The translations under genes were made by a program, and so were the position numbers. 64,000 nucleotides of DNA from Teichococcus vastitatis. Lineage in GTDB: Bacteria; Pseudomonadota; Alphaproteobacteria; Acetobacterales; Acetobacteraceae. The stretch is taken from contig NZ_QXGS01000002.1 of NCBI RefSeq assembly GCF_003604215.1, positions 1-64,000 on the forward strand. Direction: 5' to 3'. Shown here piece after piece: positions 16,502 to 26,125 of the stretch. Numbering within the stretch: the first letter of the stretch is position 1; the number at the start of each line of letters is the position of its first letter. The notes under the pieces are model-generated. The model had not been told where the DNA came from, ran no database searches, and saw only the letters and a list, made by a program, of their open reading frames with translations.

Positions 16502-19500
16502 GTGGCAACCCTGGAACCTACGGCCTTGCCCACTTCGCCATCCGCCGCGCCTTCCGCCAGACTGACGCGCCTTGCCCTGCCCGCCGCCCTTGTTCTGCTG
16601 GCGCTGTCCATCGGCCTCGGGGTGGCCGAATGGCGCCTCGGCGCCGCGACCCGCCACCAGATCGCCCAGGCCTCGGCGTCTGTGCTGCAGGCGGAAAGTC
16701 TGCTCTCGGCGATGAAGGACATTGAAACCAGCCAGCGTGGCTTTGTGCTGGTGGGGGACGAGGCTTATCTGGAGCCTTACGAGGAGGGCCGCCGTCAGGT
16801 GGCGGAACGCTTGGCCGCGTTGCGAACGGCCGCCGAACCCTCCGGCGAGACGCCATCGATGAGTCGCCTGCGCGAGTTGCTGGACGCCAAGCTGGCCTGG
16901 ACGGCGCAGAACATCGCCCTTTACCGCCAGCAGGGCCGTGACGCCGCGGTTCGCATGATCGAGACGCGTGACGGCAAGCAGCTGATGGATGGCATCCGTG
17001 GCGAGGTCAGGACCCTGCAGGCGGCGACTCGCGACCACCAGTTCCGGCTGGAGCAGCGCGACGCGCGCCGGGCGCCATGGCTGGCGGGCTCCTCCCTCGG
17101 CGCGGCGGCGGCGGCCTGCCTGCTGCTGGCGCTCTACGCGCGCAACCGTCGCCGGGCGGAACGGCGCGCCACCGCTCTGCTGGACGGCGTGATGGAACAT
17201 GCGCCGGTGGGCCTCGGCTTTCTGGACCGCGGGCTGCGCGTAAGACATGCCAACAAGACCCTGGCCGAACTGGGCGAACGCGTGCTCGGCACGCGCGACG
17301 GCACCCTGCCTGAGGAAGCGCGGCAACAGATCGAGCCGCAGCTTCGCCGGGTGCTGGAAGGGGGCAAGGCGCAATCCGACGTGGAGGTGACGCTGCGGCC
17401 GAATGGCAGCGCCGCCCGCCACCTCCGCATGAGCTTCTTTCCGCTGCATGACGGCAGCACCCTGGCGCAGCACCTCGAAGGCGTTGGGCTGACGGCGGTT
17501 GACATCACCGCCCGCCGCCGCATGGAGGACCGGCTGCGCCGCAGCGAGGCTCGGCTGCGCCTGATCATCGATTCGGTGCCGCAGCTCGCCTGGATGACCG
17601 ACGACCAGGGGGAGATCCAGTGGTACAACCGCCGCTGGTTCGACTATACCGGCAGCACCATGGAGGAGATGCGCGGCTCCGGCTGGCAGAAGGCGCATCA
17701 CCCGGACTATCTGGAAGCCGCCACCCAGCGCTTCCGTGCCGCCATCGCCGCCGGCGAGCCGTGGGAAGACACCTTTCCGCTGCGCGGCGCCGACGGCCAG
17801 TACCGGTGGTTCCTGTCCCGCGCCCTGCCGCTGCGCGACGCGCCGGATGATGAATTCCCGGATGGCAAGCTGATCGGCTGGTTCGGCACCAACACCGACA
17901 TCACCGAGATCCGCCAGGCTGAGGAATCCCTGGCGCTGGCCAAGGACGCCGCCGAGGACGCCAACAAGGCGAAGAGCCAGTTCATCGCCAACATGAGCCA
18001 TGAGCTGCGCACGCCCTTGTCCGCCGTGATCGGCTATTCCGAGATGCTGGAGGAGGAGGCCCAGGATCTCGAGGATGGCGAGAACTTCCGCGAGGATCTG
18101 GCCAAGATCAAATCCAACGCCCGCCACCTGCTGTCGCTGATCAACGACGTGCTCGACCTGTCCAAGATCGAGGCCGGCAAGATGGAGGTGCAGCCGGAGG
18201 ATTTCGACACCGCCGGCCTGCTGCGAGAGGTCGCGGACACGGTGGAAGCGCTGGTGGCCAAGAAGCACAACGCCCTGGTTCTCGACCTTGCGCCGGATTT
18301 GCCGGCCATGCATTCCGATCCGGTCAAGCTGCGGCAATGTCTGTTCAACCTGCTCGGCAACGCCGCCAAGTTCACCGAGGCGGGCCGCATCACCCTGAGC
18401 GCGCATCCCGACCCGCAGGAGCCGGGCTGGCTGGTGTTCCGCGTGGGCGACACCGGCATCGGCATGACTCCGGAACAGCTGGACCGGCTGTTCCAGCGCT
18501 TCACCCAGGCCGACAGCTCCACCACTCGCCGCTTCGGAGGCACCGGACTCGGCCTCGCCATCACCAAGGCATTCTCCAGCATGCTCGGCGGCAGCATCAC
18601 GGTGGACAGCAAGCCTGGCCAGGGCACCTGCTTCACCATCCGCCTGCCGGCCGACCTGCGCGAGGTCCGCGTCGACGAGGCCGATGGCGCGGTGCAGGCC
18701 GGCGGCACCTCGCTGGCGGCGGAGGAGGCGGAGGCGGCCGACCAGGCCGGCCTGGTGCTGGTGATCGACGACGATGCCGCGACGCGCGACCTGCTGGCCC
18801 GCTTCCTCAAGCGGGAAGGCTTCGCGGTGCGGGTCGCCCCCGACGGCAAGGCGGGGCTGGAGATGGCGCGGCTGCTGAAACCCGCCGCCATCCTGCTCGA
18901 CGTGATGATGCCGCGCCTGGATGGCTGGGGCGTGTTGTCGGCCCTGAAGGCGGATCCTGACCTCGCCAACACCCCGGTGGTGATGGTGACGGTGGTGCAG
19001 GAGCGCGGCCTGGCCTTCTCGCTCGGCGCCGCCGACTACCTGAACAAGCCGGTGGAATGGGGGCGCCTGAAGCGCGTGCTCGATCGCTACCGCCTGCAAC
19101 CTGCCCCCGGCGTGGCCCTCGTGGTGGAACAGGACACCGAGCAACGCGGCGAGCTGCGCCAGTTGCTGGAGCAGGAAGGCTGGAAAGTGGAGGAAGCCGA
19201 GAACGCCGCTGCCGCCCTGGGGCGCATGGCGATGCAGCCGGCGCCCGGCCTGCTGCTGGTGGAAGTGCAGGATGGCGGCCCGGGCGACGGCTTCGGCCTG
19301 ATCCAGGAGCTGCGCCAGCGTGCCGAATGGCGTTCCCTGCCGATCATCGCCATGACCGAGGGCACGGCCGACGAGGAGGAGCTGCGCCGCCTGCGCACCG
19401 CCGTGCACGAGGTCACGCCCGGCGAGGACAGCATCCCGGCCGAATTGATCACTGAGTTGCGCCGCATCGCGGCAACCGCGCCACGCACGGCGGAGGCGAC

Positions 19501-19531
19501 CATCACCCGTCCTGAAGGAGGCACGCCATGA
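16502..19531 (+). CDS. Hybrid sensor histidine kinase with CHASE3, PAS, HisKA and two receiver-like domains
   Basis: A 1009-residue hybrid kinase. In order: a TM helix (~22-43), a periplasmic CHASE3 domain ([18 protein letters not shown]), a second TM (~192-212), two PAS-type domains, HisKA with H500 in NMSHELRTP, an HATPase with [13 protein letters not shown], a receiver with phospho-acceptor D800, and a second receiver-like domain in which E921 replaces the acceptor Asp and the conserved Lys is missing. The last probably cannot be phosphorylated. Start is GTG at 16502 without a clear ribosome site. Its stop overlaps the ATG of a single-domain response regulator (ATGA), its likely partner. 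Confidence 0.9.
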   Translation: MATLEPTALPTSPSAAPSARLTRLALPAALVLLALSIGLGVAEWRLGAATRHQIAQASASVLQAESLLSAMKDIETSQRGFVLVGDEAYLEPYEEGRRQVAERLAALRTAAEPSGETPSMSRLRELLDAKLAWTAQNIALYRQQGRDAAVRMIETRDGKQLMDGIRGEVRTLQAATRDHQFRLEQRDARRAPWLAGSSLGAAAAACLLLALYARNRRRAERRATALLDGVMEHAPVGLGFLDRGLRVRHANKTLAELGERVLGTRDGTLPEEARQQIEPQLRRVLEGGKAQSDVEVTLRPNGSAARHLRMSFFPLHDGSTLAQHLEGVGLTAVDITARRRMEDRLRRSEARLRLIIDSVPQLAWMTDDQGEIQWYNRRWFDYTGSTMEEMRGSGWQKAHHPDYLEAATQRFRAAIAAGEPWEDTFPLRGADGQYRWFLSRALPLRDAPDDEFPDGKLIGWFGTNTDITEIRQAEESLALAKDAAEDANKAKSQFIANMSHELRTPLSAVIGYSEMLEEEAQDLEDGENFREDLAKIKSNARHLLSLINDVLDLSKIEAGKMEVQPEDFDTAGLLREVADTVEALVAKKHNALVLDLAPDLPAMHSDPVKLRQCLFNLLGNAAKFTEAGRITLSAHPDPQEPGWLVFRVGDTGIGMTPEQLDRLFQRFTQADSSTTRRFGGTGLGLAITKAFSSMLGGSITVDSKPGQGTCFTIRLPADLREVRVDEADGAVQAGGTSLAAEEAEAADQAGLVLVIDDDAATRDLLARFLKREGFAVRVAPDGKAGLEMARLLKPAAILLDVMMPRLDGWGVLSALKADPDLANTPVVMVTVVQERGLAFSLGAADYLNKPVEWGRLKRVLDRYRLQPAPGVALVVEQDTEQRGELRQLLEQEGWKVEEAENAAAALGRMAMQPAPGLLLVEVQDGGPGDGFGLIQELRQRAEWRSLPIIAMTEGTADEEELRRLRTAVHEVTPGEDSIPAELITELRRIAATAPRTAEATITRPEGGTP

Positions 19532-19905
19532 CCAAGATCCTGCTGGTGGAGGACCACGAGGAGCTGTGGGATTTTCTGTCACGCCGCCTGCGCCGCCGCG
19601 GCTTCGAGGTGATCCTGGCGCATGACGGGCAGCAGGGCGTGGACAAGGCCACCGCCGAAACGCCGGATGTAATCCTGCTCGACATGAACCTGCCGGTGAT
19701 GGATGGCTGGACAGCGGCGCGCACGCTGCGCGGGCAGGACAGCACGGCGCGGATCCCGATCATCGCGCTGACCGCGCATGCCATGTCCGGAGACCGCGCA
19801 AAGGTGATCGAGGCCGGCTGCGACGACTACCACCCGAAGCCGGTGGATTTCTCGCGCCTGCTGGAGCAGATCGACACCGTTCTGCTGCAGCGAGAGGAAG
19901 GCTGA
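19528..19905 (+). CDS. Single-domain response regulator (CheY/DivK-like)
   Basis: A 125-residue stand-alone receiver. The acidic pair E8/D9, phospho-acceptor D52 and K104 (HPKP) are all present. No output domain follows, so it must act by protein contact or as a phosphorelay intermediate. It is coupled to the hybrid kinase by a four-base ATGA overlap, making it the probable destination of that kinase's phosphate. Confidence 0.92.
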   Translation: MTKILLVEDHEELWDFLSRRLRRRGFEVILAHDGQQGVDKATAETPDVILLDMNLPVMDGWTAARTLRGQDSTARIPIIALTAHAMSGDRAKVIEAGCDDYHPKPVDFSRLLEQIDTVLLQREEG

Positions 19906-19968
19906 GGCCAACCATCCGGGCGCTGCGCGGTTGTGGAAGCGGCAAACCTTCCGGAAAAGGAACCGCGC

Positions 19969-20794
19969 ATGCCATTCGCGAAAGCCCCCGACGGAACCGA
20001 GATCTTCTTCAAGGATTGGGGCAGCGGCCGGCCCGTGGTGCTGATCCATGGCTGGCCGCTGAACGCCGATATGTGGGAATACCAGGCGCCGGTGCTGGCC
20101 TCGGCCGGGCTGCGCGTCATCTCCTATGACCGCCGCGGTTTCGGCCGCTCCGGCCAGCCCTGGAGCGGCTACAACTACGACACCCTGGCCGACGACCTGG
20201 CGGCGGTGATGGATCACCTGGATCTGCGCGACGCCACGCTGGTCGGCTTCTCCATGGGCGGCGGCGAAGTGGCGCGCTACCTGTCGCGGCACGGCGCTGC
20301 GGGACGCGTCTCCAGGGCCGTGCTGGTGTCCGCCGTCACGCCTTTCCTGCTGCGCACCGCCGACAATCCGGATGGCGTCGACCGCTCCGTCTTCGACGGG
20401 ATGATCGAGGGCCTGCAGAAGGACCGGCCGAACTTCCTCGCCACCTTCGGCAAGCAGTTCTTCGGCGCCGGGCTGCTGACCTTCAGCATTTCCTCGGAGC
20501 TGCTGCAATGGGCGTCGATGCTGGCCCTGCAGGCCTCGCCCAAGGCGACGATGGATTGCGTGCGCGCCTTTTCGGAAACCGATTTCCGGGGCCGACCTCG
20601 CCGGGATCGCCGTGCCGACGCTGGTGGTCCATGGCGAGGGCGACGCCACCGTGCCGATCGGCGTGTCCGGCCGCCGCGCCGCGCAGATGATCCCGGGCGC
20701 GCGGCTCGTGGAATATGCCGGGGCGCCGCACGGCCTGTTCTTCACCGAGAAGGACCGGCTGAACCAGGACCTGCTGGCGTTCATCCAGGGCTGA
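19969..20794 (+). pseudogene. Alpha/beta hydrolase (chloroperoxidase-like), frameshifted
   Basis: The N-terminal ~205 residues match cofactor-free haloperoxidase/esterase hydrolases: VLIHGWPLNADMWEYQ oxyanion region and nucleophile in GFSMGGGE. The frame is lost at a GGGG run (20588-20591). Removing one G restores DFRADLAGIAVPTLVVHGE in the frame that continues to 20794 with the catalytic Asp (GEGDATVP) and His (APHGLFF). Without correction, translation runs out of frame to 20814. It is either a real recent mutation or a sequencing error. AAAAGGA precedes the ATG. The intact product would be about 275 residues. Confidence 0.85.
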
Positions 20795-20871
20795 CAGGTG
20801 CCCGGCCTACCTAAGCCCACAGTTCACGCGCCGTTCACGCGCCCCCGGCGGCCCGGATCGGCGGGTCGCCC

Positions 20872-22638
20872 TCACCGCGCCGCCAGTGGCCACACCCAGG
20901 CGATCAGCGGCACGCCCACCAGCAGCACGATGGCGGTGAGCGGAGCGCCCAGCCGCGCATAATCGCCGAAGCGGTAGCCGCCCGGCCCCATCACCAGCGT
21001 GTTGCACTGGTGGCCGATGGGGGTCAGGAAGTCGCACGCCGCGCCCACCGCCACCGCCATCAGGAAGGCATCGGGGCTGAGGCCGAGGCGCGTCGCTAGG
21101 CTGGCGGCGATCGGTCCCATCATCAGCACCGTGGCGGCATTGTTCAGAAACGGCGTCACCGCCATGGCGATCGCCATCATCAGCCCCAGCGCGGCGAGCG
21201 GCGGGATGCCGCCCACCAGGGCTTCCAGCCCGGCGGCGATCAGGTCGGTGCCGCCGGTGCTCCGCACCGCCTCGCTGACCGGGATGAGCGCGCCCAGCAG
21301 TACCAGCACCGGCCATTCGATGGCGTCGTAAGCCTCGTGCGTCGAAAGGGAGCGCAGCAGCAGCAGGATCACCGAGGCGCCGAAGAACGCCATGGCGACC
21401 GGAACAACGTGCAGCGCCACCAGCAGCATGGCGCCGCCCAGCACGATCACCGGGATCCAGGAGCGGCGGCTGCGGCCGAGGGTGATGCTGCGCTCCGTCA
21501 GCGGCAGCACGCGCAGGGTGGACAGCGCCTCGGCCATGCCGCCGGCGCCGCCGCGCAGGATCAGCACGTCGCCAGCGCGCAGCCGCAACGTGTCGAGGCG
21601 CTGCACCACGCGCGTGCCGCTGCGGCTGACGGCCAGCAGCCCGACGCCGAACCGCTCCTGCAGCCGCGCCTGCGCCACCGTGGTGCCGAGCAGCGCGGAT
21701 TCGCCGGTGATCACACCTTCCACCACGCTCGCCTCCTGCCCCTGGGTGCTGCCGCCGACCAGCTCCAGCCCGGCGCGCGCCACGATGCGCTCCAGATCCT
21801 CCGGCTCGCCGCGCAGCAGCAGCGTGTCGCCGTCGCGCAGCGTCCATCCGGGCGTCGGCAGGAAGCGGCGGAAACGCTCGCGGATCACGGTCGCAACGGT
21901 GATGCGGCCCTCCCCCATCTCCTCCAGCCGCGCCACGGTGGCACCATCCAGCACGCTGCCGGCGGGCAGCCGCGCCTCGGTGGTGTAGTCTTCCAGCGTC
22001 ACCGCCGCATCGAGGCCGCCTCCGCCGCTCCGGCCGCGCGGCAGCAGCCTCCAGCCCACCGTCAGGAAGGCCAGGCCGCACAGCGCGATGCCGAGGCCCA
22101 CCGGCGTGAAGTCGAACATGCTGAAGGGCGTGCCCGTCACCTCCTGCCGCACGCGGGCGACGATGATGTTGGGGGAGGTGCCGGTCAGGGTGATCAGCCC
22201 GCCGATCAGCGAGGCAAAGGCCATCGGCATCAGCAGCGCCGAGGGCGAGGTGCCGGTGCGCCGCGCCAGCTGCAGCGCCACCGGCATGAAGATCGCCAGG
22301 GCGCCGATGTTCTTGGTGAACACGGAGGCCACCAGCACCGCTCCCGCCAGCGCTGGCACCTGGGTGTTGGCGTCGCGCAGATGCGGCAGCACCGGGCGCA
22401 TCATCCGCTCCACCGCGCCCGAGCGGGCCACCGCGGCACTGACCAGCAGGGCGGCGGCGACGATGATCACCACGTCGTCCGCGAAGCCCTCGAAGGCCTT
22501 GTCCACCGGGATGATGCCGACCACCACCCCCGCGAGCAGCGCCAGCAACGCCACCAGATCATAGGCGATGCGGCCCCAGATGAAGAGGCCGACGGTGACG
22601 CCGAGGATGCCGAAGGCCAAGGCCTGATCCAGGGTCAT
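20872..22638 (-). CDS. SLC13/DASS family permease with two RCK_C domains
   Basis: A 588-residue membrane protein. N- and C-terminal transmembrane halves carry the divalent anion:Na+ symporter motifs TLTGTSPNIIVARV and FLNNAATVLMMGP/FLTPIGHQCNTLVMGPG. Between them lie two cytoplasmic TrkA-C (RCK_C) modules (SVLDGATVARLEEMGEG and SALLGTTVAQARLQERFG). Such permeases take up sulfate, dicarboxylates or similar anions. The ATG at 22638 gives the usual N-terminus MTLDQALAFGILG; earlier GTG/ATG codons at 22677 and 22653 have no better ribosome site. Confidence 0.9.
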   Translation of the reverse strand: MTLDQALAFGILGVTVGLFIWGRIAYDLVALLALLAGVVVGIIPVDKAFEGFADDVVIIVAAALLVSAAVARSGAVERMMRPVLPHLRDANTQVPALAGAVLVASVFTKNIGALAIFMPVALQLARRTGTSPSALLMPMAFASLIGGLITLTGTSPNIIVARVRQEVTGTPFSMFDFTPVGLGIALCGLAFLTVGWRLLPRGRSGGGGLDAAVTLEDYTTEARLPAGSVLDGATVARLEEMGEGRITVATVIRERFRRFLPTPGWTLRDGDTLLLRGEPEDLERIVARAGLELVGGSTQGQEASVVEGVITGESALLGTTVAQARLQERFGVGLLAVSRSGTRVVQRLDTLRLRAGDVLILRGGAGGMAEALSTLRVLPLTERSITLGRSRRSWIPVIVLGGAMLLVALHVVPVAMAFFGASVILLLLRSLSTHEAYDAIEWPVLVLLGALIPVSEAVRSTGGTDLIAAGLEALVGGIPPLAALGLMMAIAMAVTPFLNNAATVLMMGPIAASLATRLGLSPDAFLMAVAVGAACDFLTPIGHQCNTLVMGPGGYRFGDYARLGAPLTAIVLLVGVPLIAWVWPLAAR

Positions 22639-22795
22639 CCGCGCCGGGACCATGCAGGGAGGGCGGGAGGGTGGCACATGCGCGGGTGGTCCTGTTCAGC
22701 GGAAGGCTATGCCACAACCCGGCCCTTCCCAGCCGGTTGCGGCGGCGCAACCAGGAAGCGCACGGTTCCGTTGCGCCGGACAGGAGACCCAGCGC

Positions 22796-23449
22796 ATGAC
22801 CCTCGTGATTCAACGGCTGTTCGCCATGTTCTCGCCCGCCGCGGCGCCCCGCGACGGCGACAGCCAGGCGCTGGCGGAACAGGCGCTGGAGATGCCGGCC
22901 GATCTCGCAGTCGCCGCCCGGGCCGAGGCGGCAGCCGGGGCCGCGCAGCGCCGCGGCGCCGCGCCGCCGCCGCCCTACCGCGTGCTACAGGAAGCCGTGG
23001 CGGCCAAGCTCTTGCACGCCTGGTTGCAGAACCGCCACCAGACGCTGTTTCCCCTGGCGCTCAACCTGCGGAACTTGAAGCCCGAGGTCAGGGCCCTGCT
23101 GGTTGAACTGCTGGCGGCGGGCGCCCGCATGGCCAGCCTGGAGGAGGATGGCGTGTCGCAGCGGGCCTCGGCCGTGCTGGCCACCATGGGGGGCGGCGCG
23201 GAGGAGGCGGCGCTGCTGGATCGGGCGCTGCAACAGCCGCAGCCGTTGCCCGGCCTGCTGGATGGTGCCCGAGACGCCGGGCTCGGCGCGCATGCCTACG
23301 CCGCGGCGTTGCTGTTGGCCGGGCGCAGCGGCCGGCTGGAGCGGGCCTGGACCGATTACCTCGCGGCACGCTTCGCCTTGCCGGCCGAGCTGGTGCTCGA
23401 CCTGGAGCGGCGCAGCGGCGGGCGACGGATCAGGCGGAAGCCTCGGTAA
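22796..23449 (+). CDS. Hypothetical helical protein
   Basis: A 217-residue soluble protein, rich in Ala, Leu and Arg and almost wholly helical. A central block (VLQEAVAAKLLHAWLQNRHQTLFPLALNLRN, residues about 60-92) is followed by repeats of helical hairpins that resemble a HEAT or tellurite-TerB-like bundle, but no family is recognised. AGGAG lies nine bases before the ATG. Its last 20 bases overlap the 3' end of the convergent CBS gene. Confidence 0.6.
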   Translation: MTLVIQRLFAMFSPAAAPRDGDSQALAEQALEMPADLAVAARAEAAAGAAQRRGAAPPPPYRVLQEAVAAKLLHAWLQNRHQTLFPLALNLRNLKPEVRALLVELLAAGARMASLEEDGVSQRASAVLATMGGGAEEAALLDRALQQPQPLPGLLDGARDAGLGAHAYAAALLLAGRSGRLERAWTDYLAARFALPAELVLDLERRSGGRRIRRKPR

Positions 23450-23864
23450 CTTCGCGCAGCGCCTGCTGCAGCGCCTCGTTGTCCAGCATCAGGCGGCGCG
23501 ACAGGTCGGCCAGAGTCACCCAGCCCACCACGCGCTCCTCGGCATCGCGTACCGCCAAGCGCCGGATGTTCTGCGCCGCCATCAGGTCCATGGCCGTTTG
23601 CACGGAATCGCCGGGACGGCAGGCGGTCACCGGGCTGGTCATGATGTCGCGCACCCGGATGGCGGTCGGCGCATCGCCCTCGGCCACCACGCGGTACAGG
23701 ATGTCGCGGTCGGTGACGATGCCCAGCAGGTCCTCCGGCTTGCCGACCGGCAAGGCACCCACATCCAGCTCCCCCATCATCTCCGCCGCCTGCTGCACCG
23801 TGGCATCGGGCGCGATGAACTCCACATCGCGGCTCATCAGGGCGGCCACTTCCATCGGCGTCAT
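23430..23864 (-). CDS. CBS domain pair protein
   Basis: A 144-residue protein made of two CBS motifs (residues about 7-62 and 72-128; GIVTDRDILYRVV and GWVTLADLSRRL), which together form a Bateman module binding adenine nucleotides or similar ligands. It has no attached enzymatic or channel domain. Stand-alone pairs of this kind are common in alphaproteobacteria and are thought to sense energy state. Its 3' end overlaps the convergent hypothetical gene by 20 bases. Confidence 0.9.
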   Translation of the reverse strand: MTPMEVAALMSRDVEFIAPDATVQQAAEMMGELDVGALPVGKPEDLLGIVTDRDILYRVVAEGDAPTAIRVRDIMTSPVTACRPGDSVQTAMDLMAAQNIRRLAVRDAEERVVGWVTLADLSRRLMLDNEALQQALREVTEASA

Positions 23865-23882
23865 GCTCCATCCAGAGCAGCG

Positions 23883-23910
23883 GCAACCCGCCAGCGTGGC
23901 GGCGGGTTGC
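23883..23910 (-). terminator. Hairpin downstream of the monooxygenase gene
   Basis: GCAACCCGCC (23883-23892) and GGCGGGTTGC (23901-23910) form a perfect 10-bp stem with an eight-base loop, 12 bases after the monooxygenase stop. No T-run follows, so termination may be weak. Confidence 0.45.
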
Positions 23911-23921
23911 GCCGGGCGAGG

Positions 23922-24245
23922 TCAGGCGGCGCCGGAACCCACCGTCTGGATCACCTCGAAGCCCTCGAATTGCGGCGGGCCGAGGTAGAGCGGCCTGGTG
24001 CCGCCGGCGCCGCGATGCGCCGCGCGGAACGCCTCGGAGCGGGTCCATTCCTCGAAATCCGCCTTGCTGCGCCAGATGGTGTGGGAGGCGTAGAGCACGT
24101 GGTCCTCCCGCGACGGGCCACGCAGCAGGTGGAACTCCACGAAGCCCGGCACGGTGTGCAGGTGGGATTCGCGGTTCATCCACATCTGCTCGAAATCCTG
24201 CTCGGCGCCGGGGGCAACCTGGAAGCGGTTCATGGCGATGAACAT
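23922..24245 (-). CDS. Antibiotic biosynthesis monooxygenase (ABM) family protein
   Basis: A 107-residue ferredoxin-like alpha/beta protein of the ABM/HmoA type, in which small dimers oxidise aromatic substrates or degrade heme. Seen are MFIAMNRFQVAPGAEQDFEQ, PGFVEFHLLRGP and the HTIWRSKADFEEWTRS block typical of heme-degrading members. No iron-uptake genes are nearby, so the substrate is not settled. It is upstream of the CBS gene on the same strand but separated by a hairpin. Confidence 0.82.
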   Translation of the reverse strand: MFIAMNRFQVAPGAEQDFEQMWMNRESHLHTVPGFVEFHLLRGPSREDHVLYASHTIWRSKADFEEWTRSEAFRAAHRGAGGTRPLYLGPPQFEGFEVIQTVGSGAA

Positions 24246-24308
24246 GCGGGCACTCTCCTGTTCGGCTGCGCCACAGATGGGGCCGGATGCGGCGCGGTCC
24301 AGCCGTTT

Positions 24309-25574
24309 CTAGAGCAGCCCCGCGAAGGGCAGCACGGCGACCATCTCGCCCGCCACGACGCCGGTGCCGTCCTCGGGCAGCTCGGCGAAGGCATCGCTGC
24401 CGGTCAGCGAGGTCAGCGAGGCCGAACCCTGCCGAGGGAAAAGCCGTGCCACCGGCAGCCCGCCGGGCGCGGCCTCCAGCGAAACGCGCAGGTATTCGCG
24501 CCGTCCCGGCTTCTTGCGGTGGTCGAAGCCGGCGCGGGCGGCGAAGCGCGGCAGCACCTCCGGCCGGGCGCCGCACAGCCGCATCGCCAGCGGCCGCGCC
24601 AGATGCAGAAAGGCCACCATCGCGGCCACCGGGTTGCCCGGCAGGCCCAGCACCGGCGTGCCATCCACCACGCCCATCGCCGCCGGCCGGCCCGGCTTCA
24701 CCGCCAGCCGCCAGAAGCGCAGCGTGCCGCAGCGGGCGATGGCGCCGCGAACATGATCCTCCTCGCCGCCGCTGATGCCGCCCGAGGTCAGCAACAGGTC
24801 ATGCGCGGCGGCGGCGTGGCGCAGCGCGCCCGCGGTGGCCTCGGCGTTGTCGGGCAGGATGCCGAGGTCCACCGGCTCCACCGGCAGGCCGGCCAGCAGG
24901 GCCAGCAGCGCGAAGCGGTTGCTGTCGAAGGTCTGCGCGGGGCCGAGCCGGCCACCCGGCGCCACCAGCTCGTTGCCGGTGCTGAACACGCCGATCCGCG
25001 GCCGCGGCCGCACCGCGAGCTCCACCTGACCCAGCGCGGCGGCCAGCGCGATCTCCGCAGGCCCGAGCCGCGTACCTTCGGCCAGGGCCTCGGCATCCGC
25101 CGCCATGTCCTCGCCCGCCATGCGGCAGTTCGCGCCCGGCGGCAGCACCAGGGCGAGACCCTCCGGCAGACGCAAGGCGGCGCCCTCGACCCGCGCATCC
25201 TCCTGCATCACCACCGTGTCGGCACCAGGCGGCAGGGGAGCGCCGGTGAGGATGCGGCAGGCCTCGCCGGGACCAAGGGGCGCGCCGGGGGCCGTGCCGG
25301 CGGCCAGCCGCCCCGCCAGCGGCAGCACCGTGGCGCCCCGTGGCGACAGCGCGGCATGGCGAAAGGCGAAGCCATCCACGGCACTGTTGCTGAAGGGGGG
25401 CAAGGCATGCGGCGCCCGCAGCGGCGCGGCCAGCACACGGCCGCGCGCGGCCTGCAGAGGCACCAGTTCCCGCCGGGTGGGGATCGGCACGCCGGCCACC
25501 ACTAGGGCCGCCGCCGCCGCCACGTCCAGCGACGCGCCGCCATGCGCGAAGCAGTCGGCGCTCAGCCCCGCCAT
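24309..25574 (-). CDS. moeA: Molybdopterin molybdenumtransferase MoeA
   Basis: A 421-residue enzyme that inserts molybdate into adenylated molybdopterin, making molybdenum cofactor in the cytoplasm. The N-terminal SNSAVDGFAFR motif, the central GVFSTGNELV, LLTSGGISGGEEDHV and LGLPGNPVAAMVAF blocks and the C-terminal domain are all present, and the length is normal for the family. The GGISGGEEDH stretch differs slightly from the usual GGVSVGDYD. The gene starts 13 bases inside mobB and is presumably co-transcribed with it. Confidence 0.93.
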   Translation of the reverse strand: MAGLSADCFAHGGASLDVAAAAALVVAGVPIPTRRELVPLQAARGRVLAAPLRAPHALPPFSNSAVDGFAFRHAALSPRGATVLPLAGRLAAGTAPGAPLGPGEACRILTGAPLPPGADTVVMQEDARVEGAALRLPEGLALVLPPGANCRMAGEDMAADAEALAEGTRLGPAEIALAAALGQVELAVRPRPRIGVFSTGNELVAPGGRLGPAQTFDSNRFALLALLAGLPVEPVDLGILPDNAEATAGALRHAAAAHDLLLTSGGISGGEEDHVRGAIARCGTLRFWRLAVKPGRPAAMGVVDGTPVLGLPGNPVAAMVAFLHLARPLAMRLCGARPEVLPRFAARAGFDHRKKPGRREYLRVSLEAAPGGLPVARLFPRQGSASLTSLTGSDAFAELPEDGTGVVAGEMVAVLPFAGLL

Positions 25575-26074
25575 GGGCCGGGCCAGGGCGCCGCGTGCTG
25601 CAGCACCAGCGCCGCCACGGCCTCCACATCGTCCAGCGCCGCATGCGGCAGGGTGGCCCGCGGCGGCACGTCGGAGGCCACGGCGCGGATCGCCGGGTCC
25701 TCCGGGTGCAGCCAGGGCTTGTTGTTGGCGGCGCGGTGCACCTCGATCTTCGGGTGCCGGTCGCGCTTGAAGCCTTCCACCAGCACCAGCTCGACCGGGT
25801 CCAGCTTCGCCAGCAGCTCGGCCAGGGGCGGCTCGGGGGCGCCGCGCAGCTCCGTCATCAGCGCCCAGCGCGTGTCGGAGGAGACCAGCACCTGGTGCGC
25901 GCCGGCCTGCCGGTGGGTGTGGCTGTCCTTGCCGGGCTGGTCCACGTCGAAGCGGTGATGCGCGTGCTTCAGCGTGGACACGCGCAATCCCTGCCCGGTC
26001 AGGCAGGGGATCAGCCGGGCGAGCAAGGTGGTCTTGCCGGCACCGCTCCAGCCGGCCAGTCCGATCAGGCGCAT
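25562..26074 (-). CDS. mobB: Molybdopterin-guanine dinucleotide biosynthesis adaptor MobB
   Basis: A 170-residue P-loop GTP-binding protein with Walker A GWSGAGKTT at residues 8-16, and the family blocks STLKHAHHRFDVDQPGKDS and LVLVEGFKRDRHPKIEVHR. MobB helps MobA attach GMP to molybdopterin for DMSO-reductase-type enzymes. It overlaps the moeA start by 13 bases. No molybdoenzyme is encoded in the window. Confidence 0.93.
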   Translation of the reverse strand: MRLIGLAGWSGAGKTTLLARLIPCLTGQGLRVSTLKHAHHRFDVDQPGKDSHTHRQAGAHQVLVSSDTRWALMTELRGAPEPPLAELLAKLDPVELVLVEGFKRDRHPKIEVHRAANNKPWLHPEDPAIRAVASDVPPRATLPHAALDDVEAVAALVLQHAAPWPGPWRG

Positions 26075-26125
26075 CGCCCGCCCTTAGGCCCTGGCCCGGG
26101 ACGCGGCAAGGGTGCGCGGCACCGT

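Noticed and set aside
20818-20845. Short direct repeat GTTCACGCGC after the hydrolase
   Set aside because: Only two imperfect copies with no associated element; ordinary GC-rich sequence.
21337-23106. Long plus-strand frame across the SLC13 permease gene
   Set aside because: Gln/His/Arg-rich antisense artefact of a GC-rich gene; the permease on the opposite strand has full family motifs.
23103-25505. 800-codon plus-strand frame across the CBS, monooxygenase and moeA genes
   Set aside because: It spans three convincing minus-strand genes and has no domain pattern of its own.
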